Below are positions 44,789 through 52,287 of a DNA stretch of 64,000 bases, piece after piece. The DNA is from Terriglobia bacterium (GTDB taxonomy: Bacteria; Acidobacteriota; Terriglobia; JAIQFV01). The DNA lies in contig JAQUPQ010000001.1 in assembly GCA_028716525.1 (NCBI GenBank), forward strand, positions 62,001 through 126,000. Direction: 5' to 3'. The number at the start of each line of letters is the position of its first letter. The first letter of the stretch is position 1. The position numbers and the translations under genes are program-made. The notes under the pieces are model-generated. The model ran no database searches, had not been told where the DNA came from, and saw nothing but the letters and a program-made list of their open reading frames with translations.

Positions 44789-47700
44789 AACGTCACCCAC
44801 TGATGATAAACGGAGGTACTGTTCGGAAACAGGCGACGACCCAAACGAATGAGGTCGCGCGCTTCCTTTTGCCGGGAACTCTCTTCATAGAGCTTGCTCA
44901 ATTCCACAAAGATGGCATCCTCTCGCGTAGGAAAATAGCGTACCAAAAATTCGCATTCCCGAATAGCTTCCTGCCAGCGATGTTGCTTCAAGAAGAGGTC
45001 CGCCAATTGGCGGTGCGCCACATACGAATACCTGTCCACTTGAAGGGCCTGAAGAAACCAGATCTCGGCTGACCGGGCATCTCCTTGGTGCGCATACACG
45101 ATGCCCAGGACGGCATTACCCTGGTACTGTTTGTCGCGCGGCAGGGGGCGGTTAACATACTGCAAGCCGTCGCGTATCGCCTCCGCCTTTTGTCCCATGT
45201 CATCTTCGGTTTGGAACAAATAAAATAGCGCGCGGTTGGATTCAGGACGGGATGTGAAAGCCAGTTTCAAGAATGGCAGAGCTTCGCTCAAACGACGGCG
45301 TTGATTCAAAAACACCCCATATTCTTCAGCGATCGTCGCATCGTCCGGCGCCGCCTGATGCGCCTCCCGGAAACGTCTTTCAGCCTCGGGATAATTCATC
45401 TGAGCCCCGGCCAGTCGGGCACTTGCGAGCAAGAACCGGGCCCCATCCCTGGTCGCTGCTGTGGGGAATTCCGCCTCCGAAGTCGCGGAACGGTTGGCTT
45501 TCTCCCAAAGTCCCAGAAGTTGGGCCGCGGCCTCAGGCATTTGTCGATTCAGAAACGTCTCGGCCATGGGCAACAAATCGTGGGGTGAATTGAAATGAAC
45601 CGCCGCGGGCGGAATCCAAGTTCGCCGCAATTCCTCGAGCAGGTTGGCGTTTAACGCTTCGGTCATTTGAAACATGGCTTGGGGGGCGCGAAACTCCAGC
45701 AAGGGAAGATCGTCGGTGTTGCGTTCGGCCTTCTGGGCCAAGTGGCGCAATTCCCAGTCGGGCAGGAGAAAATACGTCAGAAGACCGGGCGTTTCGTCGA
45801 TTTTCAAATAGGTTTTCAAATCATTCTGGAGTGTGGGAATGCGATCGACCTGGGATTCCAGGTGTGTCACATCCAGCGGCACGGGTTTTCGGGCGCCCAG
45901 CAGAAGGACGTCGCCGGAGGTCGTGCGCCACATCGACATCCACGGAAAACTCTCTCCGAAGGTGCGCAGGATCATTCTCAAGCTTTCGGGATCCAGTTGA
46001 TAGATCTGAACCCACTGGCACATGATGCCGTCGGGATTCAGCCGCGCCACCGCCTCCTCATAGAACTCGGCGGTGTAAAGGTTCCCGATGCCCGCGATCC
46101 AGGGGTTGGAGGGTTCGGAAATGATCAGATCGAAACGATCCCGTGTATTCAGCAAATAATTGCGGGCATCGTCGACCACCACATGAAAACGCGGATCCTG
46201 ATATACCCGGCGATTGATGGAATCAAAAAATGGAGCGGCTTCAAGAACGGCCGGCTCAATCTCCACCACCTGCAAAGACCGGATGGAAGAAATTTGAGCC
46301 ACGGAAGAGGCCGTGGATCCGCTGCCCAATCCGATGATCAGCGCATTTTGCGGGTGCGGGTGCAGGAGAGCCGGCAAATACCCCAGCAACAACTGGGTGC
46401 TCATGTCGCCGGCGTTGGAGGCATCCGTCTTGCCGTTGGTTCTCAAGCCGGCATAATTTTCCGCGGTGTGAACGGAGATATTGGCATTCAAACCTTCGCG
46501 ATAGAAAGCCAGATCCTCGGTTTGTAATTGTCGTTCAAGGGGAAGCGCCCGCTGCTTGTTAAACTGGTCAGCATAGATAAATACTCCGGCGTCCTGAAGA
46601 CGGGGATTGTAGAAGAAGTTGCCGGCCAGCACGAAAATCAGGAACAGACCAAACAAGCCAGCGGCCGCCAGAGTACGGCGATGGCGTTTCCATGAATCCT
46701 CCAGCAAGAGCACCCCACCCACCAGGACGTTCAAGATCACGCCCAGCAGGATGGTGCGCCGGGCTGTCAGCCACGACAACAGAATGAAGCCCGTCAAAAA
46801 GCTTCCAAAAATGCACCCCACGGTATTGGCGGAGTACAACAATCCGATCGATCGGCCCAGCCCGGACACGCGCCGTGTAGCCAGTTTCGCAACCAAGGGA
46901 AGTGTAGACCCGAAGAGGAGGGTCGGCAGGAGCAGCAGAACAAAGCACACGAACAACTGCGCGAAAATCACGGCACCAAAATTTTCGGAAAATGCCCGCC
47001 GCAGCATCAGGAGCATTGAGAATGATTTGAGATAAAGCGGCACGGTCAAGAACGCACCGGCCCCGATCAGCAATTCCACCCACCCGAATAGCGCCACATC
47101 GATCCGCCGCTTCTCGAAAATTCTGGAAAAAAGCAGGCTTCCCAATGCGATCCCAGACAAATAAACGGAAAGTATGAGTGCGAAAGCGTACACGGAACTG
47201 CCAATGACCAAGGTGAGTTCGCGAGTCCAAGCAATTTCATACAAGAGCGACACAAAGCCCGAGACCAAAAAAGCGGCGAGCAGGACACGCACACGCCGCG
47301 GGTGCGAAGATGAATCTTCCCCATTCTCCGTGGGTTCCAAAGCCATGACGGGGACTGGATCCCCGGCTGATTCTTCCGAAGCGCCTTGGTCTTCGATGGA
47401 AGTGATCCGCTTGTGGATTCCCAAGGCCACCCAACCGATCAGCAGATTCAAGGCCACCGTAAGCCACAAAGAAACCCGAACCGGGACGTGAGAAACAAAA
47501 TAAAAACCGGCGACCAGCGTACCCAAGGTCGCTCCGAGCGTGTTGAGTCCATACAACCCCCCCAGCCGCTGGGAAATTTCCGAACGCGAGCGGACAAAGA
47601 AACGGCTCAACACCGGCAGGGTGCCTCCCATGAAAAACGTCGGCACCAACAAAACGGTGAAAGCCGACACAAACCGGATGGCATTCAAAACCCACAAGGA

Positions 47701-48084
47701 GTGAGAAATGGAGGGATAAAAGTGAAAATAGACTGCCTGAAAAATCTTAAGGCCGGTGGGAACAGCCAGCGCCGTCAAACCCACCACAACTTCCAAGGCT
47801 GCGTAACCCAATAACGGATAGGATCGGCGATCAACCCAGCGTCCCCAAAAATAACCGCCCAGCGCCAAACCGCTCATGAAGGCGCAGACCGCCGTGGTGA
47901 TGGCGTACACCGAGTTGCCAAACACCAAACCCAGCAGACGCATCCACAGGATCTCGTAAATCAACCCGGTGGCGCCGGAAAGGAAGAAACAGGCATAGAC
48001 GAGACGATGCGCCCACACACGAGACATCGGACTTGCCACACCACCCCTTTCTTCTACCACAATCGATTCACCTGCCGCTTCCAT
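44767..48084 (-). CDS. Fused MFS-like membrane protein, spermidine synthase-like domain and TPR tail
   Basis: 1105 residues in three parts. First, about 12-14 transmembrane helices in two similar halves (each starting with a FFLSGATGLIYEILWMR-like or FLVSGFVSLLYEIAWTR-like motif). Second, a SpeE-like Rossmann domain (about 560-780) with ALIIGLGSGSTASSVAQ, VEIEPAVLEAA, VVDDARNYL and ISEPSNPW. Third, TPR repeats (about 880-1100). The family is usually annotated as fused MFS/spermidine synthase; real substrate unknown. It lies between pilin genes and overlaps one of them, which suggests a link with pilus or surface biogenesis. Start ATG 48084 (alternative 48027). Confidence 0.85.
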   Translation of the reverse strand: MEAAGESIVVEERGGVASPMSRVWAHRLVYACFFLSGATGLIYEILWMRLLGLVFGNSVYAITTAVCAFMSGLALGGYFWGRWVDRRSYPLLGYAALEVVVGLTALAVPTGLKIFQAVYFHFYPSISHSLWVLNAIRFVSAFTVLLVPTFFMGGTLPVLSRFFVRSRSEISQRLGGLYGLNTLGATLGTLVAGFYFVSHVPVRVSLWLTVALNLLIGWVALGIHKRITSIEDQGASEESAGDPVPVMALEPTENGEDSSSHPRRVRVLLAAFLVSGFVSLLYEIAWTRELTLVIGSSVYAFALILSVYLSGIALGSLLFSRIFEKRRIDVALFGWVELLIGAGAFLTVPLYLKSFSMLLMLRRAFSENFGAVIFAQLFVCFVLLLLPTLLFGSTLPLVAKLATRRVSGLGRSIGLLYSANTVGCIFGSFLTGFILLSWLTARRTILLGVILNVLVGGVLLLEDSWKRHRRTLAAAGLFGLFLIFVLAGNFFYNPRLQDAGVFIYADQFNKQRALPLERQLQTEDLAFYREGLNANISVHTAENYAGLRTNGKTDASNAGDMSTQLLLGYLPALLHPHPQNALIIGLGSGSTASSVAQISSIRSLQVVEIEPAVLEAAPFFDSINRRVYQDPRFHVVVDDARNYLLNTRDRFDLIISEPSNPWIAGIGNLYTAEFYEEAVARLNPDGIMCQWVQIYQLDPESLRMILRTFGESFPWMSMWRTTSGDVLLLGARKPVPLDVTHLESQVDRIPTLQNDLKTYLKIDETPGLLTYFLLPDWELRHLAQKAERNTDDLPLLEFRAPQAMFQMTEALNANLLEELRRTWIPPAAVHFNSPHDLLPMAETFLNRQMPEAAAQLLGLWEKANRSATSEAEFPTAATRDGARFLLASARLAGAQMNYPEAERRFREAHQAAPDDATIAEEYGVFLNQRRRLSEALPFLKLAFTSRPESNRALFYLFQTEDDMGQKAEAIRDGLQYVNRPLPRDKQYQGNAVLGIVYAHQGDARSAEIWFLQALQVDRYSYVAHRQLADLFLKQHRWQEAIRECEFLVRYFPTREDAIFVELSKLYEESSRQKEARDLIRLGRRLFPNSTSVYHQWVTLCGPNAS

Positions 48085-48129
48085 GAATTCACCAACGTCT
48101 TTTTGGAGTGCTCCCGCCGCGGAATAAAA

Positions 48130-48193
48130 CAGGGACAGACACCTTCTTGCGCTTACAACTTCACAACCCTCTAACGTACAGTGTCTGTCCCTG
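48130..48193. repeat. 13-bp inverted repeat of the GGGACAGACAC type
   Basis: CAGGGACAGACAC (48130-48142) and its exact reverse complement (48181-48193) flank a 38-nt spacer, between the pilA1 terminator and the large fused gene. The sequence recalls short repeats found next to RAYT-type transposases; no transposase is present. Confidence 0.8.
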
Positions 48194-48267
48194 GTTTCCC
48201 AAGACCATCACCCCGTCGTTCACGATGTCCTCTTAAACTATCAGATTGCCGGCCAAATTCCACTTTT

Positions 48268-48305
48268 AAAAAAAAAGGCGACAATCTCTGGAGATTATCG
48301 CCTTA
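48268..48305 (-). terminator. Rho-independent terminator of pilA1
   Basis: Minus strand: AAGGCGATAATCTC pairs with GAGATTGTCGCCTT (one G-U), followed by nine Ts. It lies about 20 nt past the stop codon. Confidence 0.93.
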
Positions 48306-48323
48306 AGAACCGAGCTAAAAAAG

Positions 48324-48812
48324 TTACTGACCGACGGGAGCATCAGCAGCCGCGCCCGACGGGAAATTGGTGTGGTATCGCACGACGGCATCGGTTCCCG
48401 TCTCGTAGTCATAACGAGCGGAAGAGCCGTTGATCGTCGTCTGAATTCCGTACGATCCCGGCTGCGCTCCACCCACGGCTTGGCTGGTGGTGGGATCGGT
48501 GATCGTGGCACCATCGGCCGTATACTTTTGACCATGCAAAATGGTTCCGACACCGCCATTAAAACGGCTGTCAACCAATCCCGCACCCGACAATTGAGTC
48601 AACGTGGCAAATTGCTGCGCGTTGGAGGATGCATAGGTGGTCTCACCCGAATTGACCGCGCGCAGATCCCCTACCGCTGCCGATTCGTTCGATGCCTGAC
48701 GCGAGCGGAGAAGACTCGGGACAGCGATCGTGGCAATGATCAAAATTATGGCTACCACAATCAACAACTCCAACAACGAAAACCCTCTTTTACCCTTGTT
48801 CACCTTTTTCAT
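48324..48812 (-). CDS. pilA: Type IV major pilin-like protein, copy 1
   Basis: 162 residues: 10-residue basic leader ending in Gly, then FSLLELLIVVAIILIIATIA with Glu+5, the class III motif for prepilin peptidase and methylation. The head domain is Ser/Thr/Gly-rich, without an obvious disulfide pair. It is about 75-80 % like the pilin 365 bp upstream (49178-49669); both share TDPTTSQAVGG and PGSYGIQT. ATG 48812 has GGAGGAG. Expression is predicted from a sigma-54 promoter (48870-48886), so it is probably under the PilS/PilR pair of this window. Confidence 0.93.
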   Translation of the reverse strand: MKKVNKGKRGFSLLELLIVVAIILIIATIAVPSLLRSRQASNESAAVGDLRAVNSGETTYASSNAQQFATLTQLSGAGLVDSRFNGGVGTILHGQKYTADGATITDPTTSQAVGGAQPGSYGIQTTINGSSARYDYETGTDAVVRYHTNFPSGAAADAPVGQ

Positions 48813-48869
48813 GGAAGATCTCCTCCCTAGCTATACTTGTTTAGACTATAAGCCCCCAAGTCTAAGCTC

Positions 48870-48886
48870 TGCAGGTCAATTGCCAA
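48870..48886 (-). promoter_or_regulatory. Predicted sigma-54 promoter of pilA1
   Basis: Minus strand TTGGCA-ATTGACC-TGCA: GG and GC are separated by exactly 10 nt (-24/-12 pattern). Predicted start near 48859, giving a leader of about 47 nt. An NtrC-family activator (PilR) is encoded at 57922-59292. The rest of the 365-bp gap holds only the pilA2 terminator. Confidence 0.7.
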
Positions 48887-49095
48887 TCTGAGAGTACGGC
48901 TGCTCAAAATTCATTTTTCAAGATCTAAGTTATTGCATCTACAAGCCCGAGAATGTTGTCGATCAGACTTCAATTGGCCTGAAATTGCTGTTAGAAACCC
49001 GGAAAACCCCGCTATTTGACACTTTTGGTGATTTCAACTCACACAATTCGTCAATCCGCAAATGTCTCCGGCAACCTGCGTAGCCTCGCCTGACC

Positions 49096-49133
49096 ATGAA
49101 AACAATAGGCGCCCCGTGAACCCGGGGCGCCTA
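49096..49133 (-). terminator. Rho-independent terminator of pilA2
   Basis: Minus strand: TAGGCGCCCCG and CGGGGCGCCTA form a perfect 11-bp stem with a 6-nt loop, then TTGTTTTC. It separates pilA2 from pilA1, so each copy is its own transcription unit. Confidence 0.9.
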
Positions 49134-49177
49134 AATCCCAGAATATCTGGTTCAAGCATTCCAAGCTGATTCGAGCG

Positions 49178-49669
49178 TTACTGACCGACAGGTGCGGCCG
49201 ATTGAGAACCCGAGGGGAACTTGGTGTTGTATCGAACCACCGCATCCACACCGGTCTCATAATCATACCGAGCGGCTGTGCCGCTGACGTTGGTCTGAAT
49301 CCCATAAGAACCCGGTTGGGCTCCACCCACCGCCTGACTGGTTGTCGGGTCGGTAATCGTTGCTCCATCGGCGACATACTTCTCGCCATGCAGCGTGACA
49401 CTTCCGGCGCCGGCGCTGAATCGGCTGTCAACCAAACCTCCACTGGCCAATTGTGCCAACGTGGCAAAATTCTGACCGTTCGAAGAGGCGTAGGTGGTCT
49501 CTCCCGAATTGAGGGCCCGCAGATCGCCCACCGCAGCCGACTCATTGGTGGCTTGGCGGGATCGTAACAAGCTCGGCACCGCGATCGTTGCAATGATCAA
49601 AATGATCGCGACCACAATCAATAACTCCAACAGCGAAAAACCTTTCTTACTGCGTTTCCTGGTCTTCAT
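49178..49669 (-). CDS. pilA: Type IV major pilin-like protein, copy 2
   Basis: 163 residues with a 10-residue leader and FSLLELLIVVAIILIIATIA (Glu+5). Head domain close to copy 1, with substitutions mainly in NGQNFATLAQLASGG, SAGAGSVTLHGEKYVADG and TNVSGTAARYDYETGVD. Ser/Thr-rich, a possible target for O-glycosylation by the neighbouring membrane enzymes. GGGAGG precedes ATG 49669. It has its own sigma-54 promoter (49739-49756) and terminator (49096-49133). Confidence 0.93.
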   Translation of the reverse strand: MKTRKRSKKGFSLLELLIVVAIILIIATIAVPSLLRSRQATNESAAVGDLRALNSGETTYASSNGQNFATLAQLASGGLVDSRFSAGAGSVTLHGEKYVADGATITDPTTSQAVGGAQPGSYGIQTNVSGTAARYDYETGVDAVVRYNTKFPSGSQSAAPVGQ

Positions 49670-49738
49670 CGAAGATCCTCCCTGTGAGAAACCTTTCCTA
49701 TGTGTAAACTTCCTCCCGCATAATTACAGACATTTAGA

Positions 49739-49756
49739 ATGCAAGTCCTACGCCAA
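49739..49756 (-). promoter_or_regulatory. Predicted sigma-54 promoter of pilA2
   Basis: Minus strand TTGGCGTAGGACTTGCAT: GG-N10-GC, close to the consensus TGGCACG-N4-TTGCA. Start of transcription predicted near 49729, with a 60-nt leader. The remaining upstream gap to 50021 is AT-rich and shows no gene. Confidence 0.8.
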
Positions 49757-50021
49757 ATCCGCAGAGAAATTCCGGGCGTTCAAATTCAAAACCACATCTC
49801 TAACAAACTAAGACCGTTATGGCCTAAAGATGAAGGTTTTTTCTGATTGAGCTGAACAAAAATCTCCTTCCGAACCTTAACCCAAAATTACAAAATCTGT
49901 AAAAAGCAGTTACCTTTTGTGTCATGGCAAAAGTCGGCTGGAAGACCCCACTTCAGTCATGTGAGAGACCGCGCACATAGCCGTAATTCTCTACTGAAGA
50001 TGGTGGCACGATAAGATTCTA

Positions 50022-52271
50022 GTGTCACTGATCGATCAACTAATCGGCCAATGGCCTACGACGTGCATAGAAAAACTGCTTGAATTCGCCCGGCAGGGTG
50101 ATAGACACTTTATTCCTGCTGCCATTCCGACCGGCTATCGGAATTGCGGTGCCATATTCTTCCGAACATTGGGACACTCCATCAAGAACGAGAAGAACAA
50201 TGCAAACGCGGCTTCTCAAAGCACCCCTCCTTCCGGAGTTGTGTCGATCTTGAATCGCCATCGCTACCTGTGTTTGTTTCTGGTCATAGCAGTCCTCCTC
50301 CTTTTTACAGTCACCGACACACAGTTTGACGTCATCATCGACGGCCAAGTTATGTTCAACACGGCTGTCAGCCTTCATGAGTTCGGGGAACTGGGTATTC
50401 CCGCCGAATTTGGCATTCGCGCAGTGCGCACCCAAGGACTCAACCACTACGGGAAATACGGGATCGGCATGTCTCTGGTCGAGCAGCTTCCCCTGCTGTT
50501 GGTCGCACCAACCGAGAGCCTCTTCGGTCAGGGCAGCAGCAATATTCTCTTCCCGATGGAAAACTTGCTCCTCACGGCGTGGGCCGCATTGCTGATGGCA
50601 CTCTGCCTTAAAGAATTGGGCTATTCTTTTCGCACTGGCGCAATGGCCGCGATTCTCTTTGCCTTTTGCACTTTTGCCTGGACGTATATTTCATACGACT
50701 TCAGCGAACCGCTGCAAGAGGTCCTGCCGCTGGCCTCCCTTTGGTTGATTTTGAAAAGCACGGGTAGCCGGGATGAATCCACAACCGATTCACCGCGGTC
50801 TTCGGCCGATGGATCGAGAAGAGCCCACGATCCCAAAGCGCGGGATCGTGGCTACCAAAGCCTCTTCGCCGCCGGATTTCTCCTGGGGTTTGCTGTTCTC
50901 ACCAAATCCATTTTTCTTCTTTGGATCCCCAGTTTCGCAATTTATTTATGGCTTCGTTTGAAATCCGACAATAAACGATACCGACTATTTGGAAGTTTCT
51001 TAGTCCCGCTCCTTCTTTGGGGCGTGGCCATTGCGATTCTAAATTTTCATCGCTTCGGAGGGATCTTTGATTTCGGTTACGGTCGGGAGACTGCGGATGG
51101 TTTTAGGAACCCTCTAGGGAGCGGGCTTTATGGACTGCTCATCAGCATCAACAAAGGTTTGATCTTTTACGCCCCTTTGGCGCTGCTGTTCCCCTGGGCG
51201 CTGGTGAGGTTGTGGAAGCGGCACCGCCCCGAATCGCTGTTTATTTTATTGACCTTCGGGCTTCAAGTCGTACTGATGGCGAAATGGTGGAGTTGGGAAG
51301 GCGGTGAATCCTGGGGCCCACGGCTGCTTCTTCCGGTCGTGCCGCTGATTGTTTTGTCAGTGGCCACGCTCTTGGAAACAGATCAGAAATCCCGGCTTCC
51401 CCTGGCCGTGTGCGGGCTGCTGGGTTTGGGGGTCAATCTTCTCGGGGTCTTGCTGTATTTTCCCGTGTGGCCGGTGGTCGTAAAACTGAATTCGCAACGC
51501 ATTCCTCTCGATATTCAAGGGCGTCAACCGGAGGAGTACGTTGTCCAAAATGGAAAACTCTGGTTCCGGCCCTCGACGGCGACTTATTACCTGTCGGCGT
51601 TGAGCCCTATTCGCGGCCATGCCTGGCTGCTGCGGCTGCGTTATTTCAACGAACCCTTTCCGCTGAACTGGATGAACGATCAATCAGCAGTGACGCCTCC
51701 CACGGTTCACTTTCCGCCCATCGATATCAACTTCAATCTCTTGAAGGAACGATTTTACGTTTCAGAACTAAGATCCGCGCACTTCTGGTTGTGGGAAAAA
51801 CTGACCGGAACTCCCCAAGAAGAAATTTTTTCTTACCCGGTATTTGCAATCGAGCTGGCACGGCAGGGAGACCGTGCCGAAGAACAAGGAAAATTTGATC
51901 GGGCTATCGATTGCTATGCTCGAGCCGCCCGGATGATGCCCAACCACTTCGGGCCCGTGCTCAAGCTGGCTAACGCGCAGTCACGGTTGGGTCGATTGCA
52001 GGACGCGGAAGAAACGTTGACTCGGTTTCTTGTCACCCTGAAACAGCCGGTGAAGGCTTATGCGCCCGACCCGGAGTTGCGGCGGCCTCAGGAGCGCATC
52101 GCCCACTTTCGGCTGGGTCAAATCGAAGAGGCTGCAGGAAATCGCGAAGCCGCCATTGTGGAATACCGGGCTTTCTTATCTTTGGAACCACAGAAGCAAG
52201 ACCGCGCGCTGGTGGAACAACACCTGATAGAGCTTACACATGCCGCAAGCAAGTCAGCGCAAAAACCCTGA
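50022..52271 (+). CDS. GT-C-like multi-spanning membrane protein with C-terminal TPR region
   Basis: 749 residues in the longest reading (GTG 50022). No good ribosome site is seen, and the hydrophobic part begins at about residue 77, so TTG 50250 with GGAG upstream is a serious alternative. About ten transmembrane helices; an acidic FDVIIDGQVMFNTA loop after the first helix and HYGKYGIGMSLVEQLP suggest a GT39/ArnT-like lipid-linked sugar transferase. The C-terminal 130 residues are TPR-like (IDCYARAARMMPNHFGPVLKLANAQSRLGR). A REP pair (50764-50856) is translated in frame as a polar loop. First of three tandem plus-strand genes. Confidence 0.78.
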   Translation: MSLIDQLIGQWPTTCIEKLLEFARQGDRHFIPAAIPTGYRNCGAIFFRTLGHSIKNEKNNANAASQSTPPSGVVSILNRHRYLCLFLVIAVLLLFTVTDTQFDVIIDGQVMFNTAVSLHEFGELGIPAEFGIRAVRTQGLNHYGKYGIGMSLVEQLPLLLVAPTESLFGQGSSNILFPMENLLLTAWAALLMALCLKELGYSFRTGAMAAILFAFCTFAWTYISYDFSEPLQEVLPLASLWLILKSTGSRDESTTDSPRSSADGSRRAHDPKARDRGYQSLFAAGFLLGFAVLTKSIFLLWIPSFAIYLWLRLKSDNKRYRLFGSFLVPLLLWGVAIAILNFHRFGGIFDFGYGRETADGFRNPLGSGLYGLLISINKGLIFYAPLALLFPWALVRLWKRHRPESLFILLTFGLQVVLMAKWWSWEGGESWGPRLLLPVVPLIVLSVATLLETDQKSRLPLAVCGLLGLGVNLLGVLLYFPVWPVVVKLNSQRIPLDIQGRQPEEYVVQNGKLWFRPSTATYYLSALSPIRGHAWLLRLRYFNEPFPLNWMNDQSAVTPPTVHFPPIDINFNLLKERFYVSELRSAHFWLWEKLTGTPQEEIFSYPVFAIELARQGDRAEEQGKFDRAIDCYARAARMMPNHFGPVLKLANAQSRLGRLQDAEETLTRFLVTLKQPVKAYAPDPELRRPQERIAHFRLGQIEEAAGNREAAIVEYRAFLSLEPQKQDRALVEQHLIELTHAASKSAQKP
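50764..50856. repeat. REP-like pair F inside coding sequence
   Basis: GTAGCC (50764-50769) and its inverse GGCTACC (50850-50856) bracket 93 bp that end in the hairpin CCACGATCCC / GGGATCGTGG. The same 15 bases as element A (3669). The host frame is kept; it encodes about 31 polar residues (SRDESTTDSPRSS ... ARDRGYQ) between transmembrane helices. Confidence 0.8.
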
Positions 52272-52287
52272 GGAAGAAGCCGGAACG

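Noticed and set aside
48324-49669. Conductive e-pilins
   Set aside because: Length (about 160 residues) and scattered aromatic residues do not meet the short, aromatic-rich pattern; no sequence basis for conductivity.
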